DNA of 64,000 nt from positions 3,410,001 through 3,474,000 of the forward strand of contig OZ245030.1 in NCBI GenBank assembly GCA_965223985.1. Direction: 5' to 3'. Under the pieces are notes generated by a model. That model did not search any database, was not told where the DNA came from, and saw only the letters and a program-made list of their open reading frames with translations. Shown here piece after piece: positions 63,494 through 64,000 of the stretch (positions are counted from its first letter, which is position 1; every line of letters begins with the position of its first letter). The position numbers were made by a program, and so were the translations under genes. The stretch comes from JAPPKS01 sp963667895. Its GTDB lineage: Bacteria > Poribacteria > WGA-4E > PCPOR2b.

Positions 63494-64000
63494 ATGGATA
63501 GAGATATCTCAAAGCGAATGCAGACATCTATTATTGCGTATTCAGCGCTGGGGATCTGCGCGATCGGCTTAATCGTCTCCTCGGTAAGTATCATTCGGTT
63601 TTACGGAATGCTAAAAAAAGCGGGGGAAAAGAACCTTATTCAAACAGTAAATACGCGAAGCCTAGCCATTGACGAATATCTGTCTCGTGTAGAAGATATA
63701 GCCCAGCAAATTACCAGCCGAACCGAAGCCCGTGAACGACTTGATGCCTACAACAAGGGGAAGGTGAAGCGCAAAGATTTGACCCGTTTTAGCAGAGACA
63801 ATCTGAATGAGGCGATGCGTATTTCCGAGGAGGTTGCTGGAATTACTCGGCTCGACCCAAAAGGCGAACCGGTCGTCCAGGTCGGATTGCCGATACCGGA
63901 AAAGGAGTGGCCGTCAAATGCTGGTAGATTCAGCGGAATGGTTGTTCACGGTCCAATTTCCTTGAATGACATATCCTATATTATTGTCAGCACCCCAATT
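63494..64000 (+). CDS. Membrane-anchored sensor protein (partial, cut by window end)
   Basis: The first 169 codons of a longer gene. After a short cytoplasmic start (MDRDISKRMQTSIIAYSALG) comes one membrane helix (IIAYSALGICAIGLIVSSV) and an extracytoplasmic helical domain beginning GEKNLIQTVNTRSLAIDEYL, with later GITRLDPKGEPVVQVGLPIP, the pattern of a dCache/PAS-like sensor. The rest is outside the window; by position it is likely a signal-input protein of the RsbU/STAS set, such as a receptor with HAMP and PP2C or kinase output. ATG 63494 has ggaggtcat upstream. Confidence 0.7.
   Translation, partial: MDRDISKRMQTSIIAYSALGICAIGLIVSSVSIIRFYGMLKKAGEKNLIQTVNTRSLAIDEYLSRVEDIAQQITSRTEARERLDAYNKGKVKRKDLTRFSRDNLNEAMRISEEVAGITRLDPKGEPVVQVGLPIPEKEWPSNAGRFSGMVVHGPISLNDISYIIVSTPI

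Overview
The window looks like a piece of a sponge-symbiont type genome, most likely a member of the Candidatus Poribacteria or a close relative. This is inferred from gene content only: phytanoyl-CoA-type dioxygenases next to an unusual glycosidase-like gene, TolB-like and WD40 lipoproteins, Gfo/Idh oxidoreductases, ThuA, sugar-phosphate isomerases, RsbU phosphatases, and many decayed genes and palindromic repeats. No rRNA or other decisive marker is present. Outer-membrane assembly (Omp85), lipoproteins and GlnE indicate a Gram-negative cell plan.

Layout. 1-3.5 kb is a decayed zone: a chimeric copy of 5-formyltetrahydrofolate cyclo-ligase, an integrase fragment, a broken ADP-ribosylglycohydrolase and an intact cyclo-ligase. 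3.6-5.5 kb holds a WD40 lipoprotein. 5.8-10.4 kb is a minus-strand catabolic cluster: a variant PhyH enzyme, a TIM-barrel glycosidase-like protein, a canonical PhyH enzyme and a bicupin. 10.5-13.7 kb has three tandem TolB-like propellers. 14.2-18.1 kb has a BatA/vWA membrane protein and an Omp85/TamA-like protein. 18.2-20.1 kb has an ECF sigma factor, its anti-sigma factor and a Spy-like periplasmic protein. tRNA-Thr(CGT) and tRNA-Phe(GAA) follow, then ychF, uppP and a Gfo/Idh oxidoreductase. 24.9-27.6 kb contains two broken members of a lipoprotein family, one split by a complete IS701-like element with 12-bp inverted repeats and a 5-bp target duplication. glnE, a coiled-coil gene, a broken P1 peptidase, a divergent acetate kinase-like gene and a TIM-barrel isomerase follow. 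35.5-37.6 kb is an AT-rich islet with the intact lipoprotein family member and a HicBA module with a coupled third gene. 37.8-43.5 kb carries GDPD, TVP38/DedA-like, ThuA, Ldh2-type dehydrogenase and GH36 alpha-galactosidase genes. 43.5-45.6 kb is repeat-rich and holds a PhyH remnant.

45.7-56.8 kb is a defence island: a frameshifted TIR-like (PF10137-type) gene, a 1425-residue nuclease-STAND ATPase-TPR protein overlapping a PIN-domain RNase by 4 bp, a type III restriction-modification pair (mod, res), and a convergent Shedu-type (DUF4263) nuclease. The STAND/PIN pair is the best candidate for an undescribed system. The end of the STAND protein reads like a short VapB-type antitoxin, so it may hold the PIN toxin in check until its sensor is triggered.

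57.3-64 kb carries a small membrane protein, a hydroxypyruvate isomerase-like gene, and a partner-switching set: two paralogous GAF-PP2C (RsbU) phosphatases flanking a STAS anti-anti-sigma factor, followed by a membrane sensor cut off by the window end.
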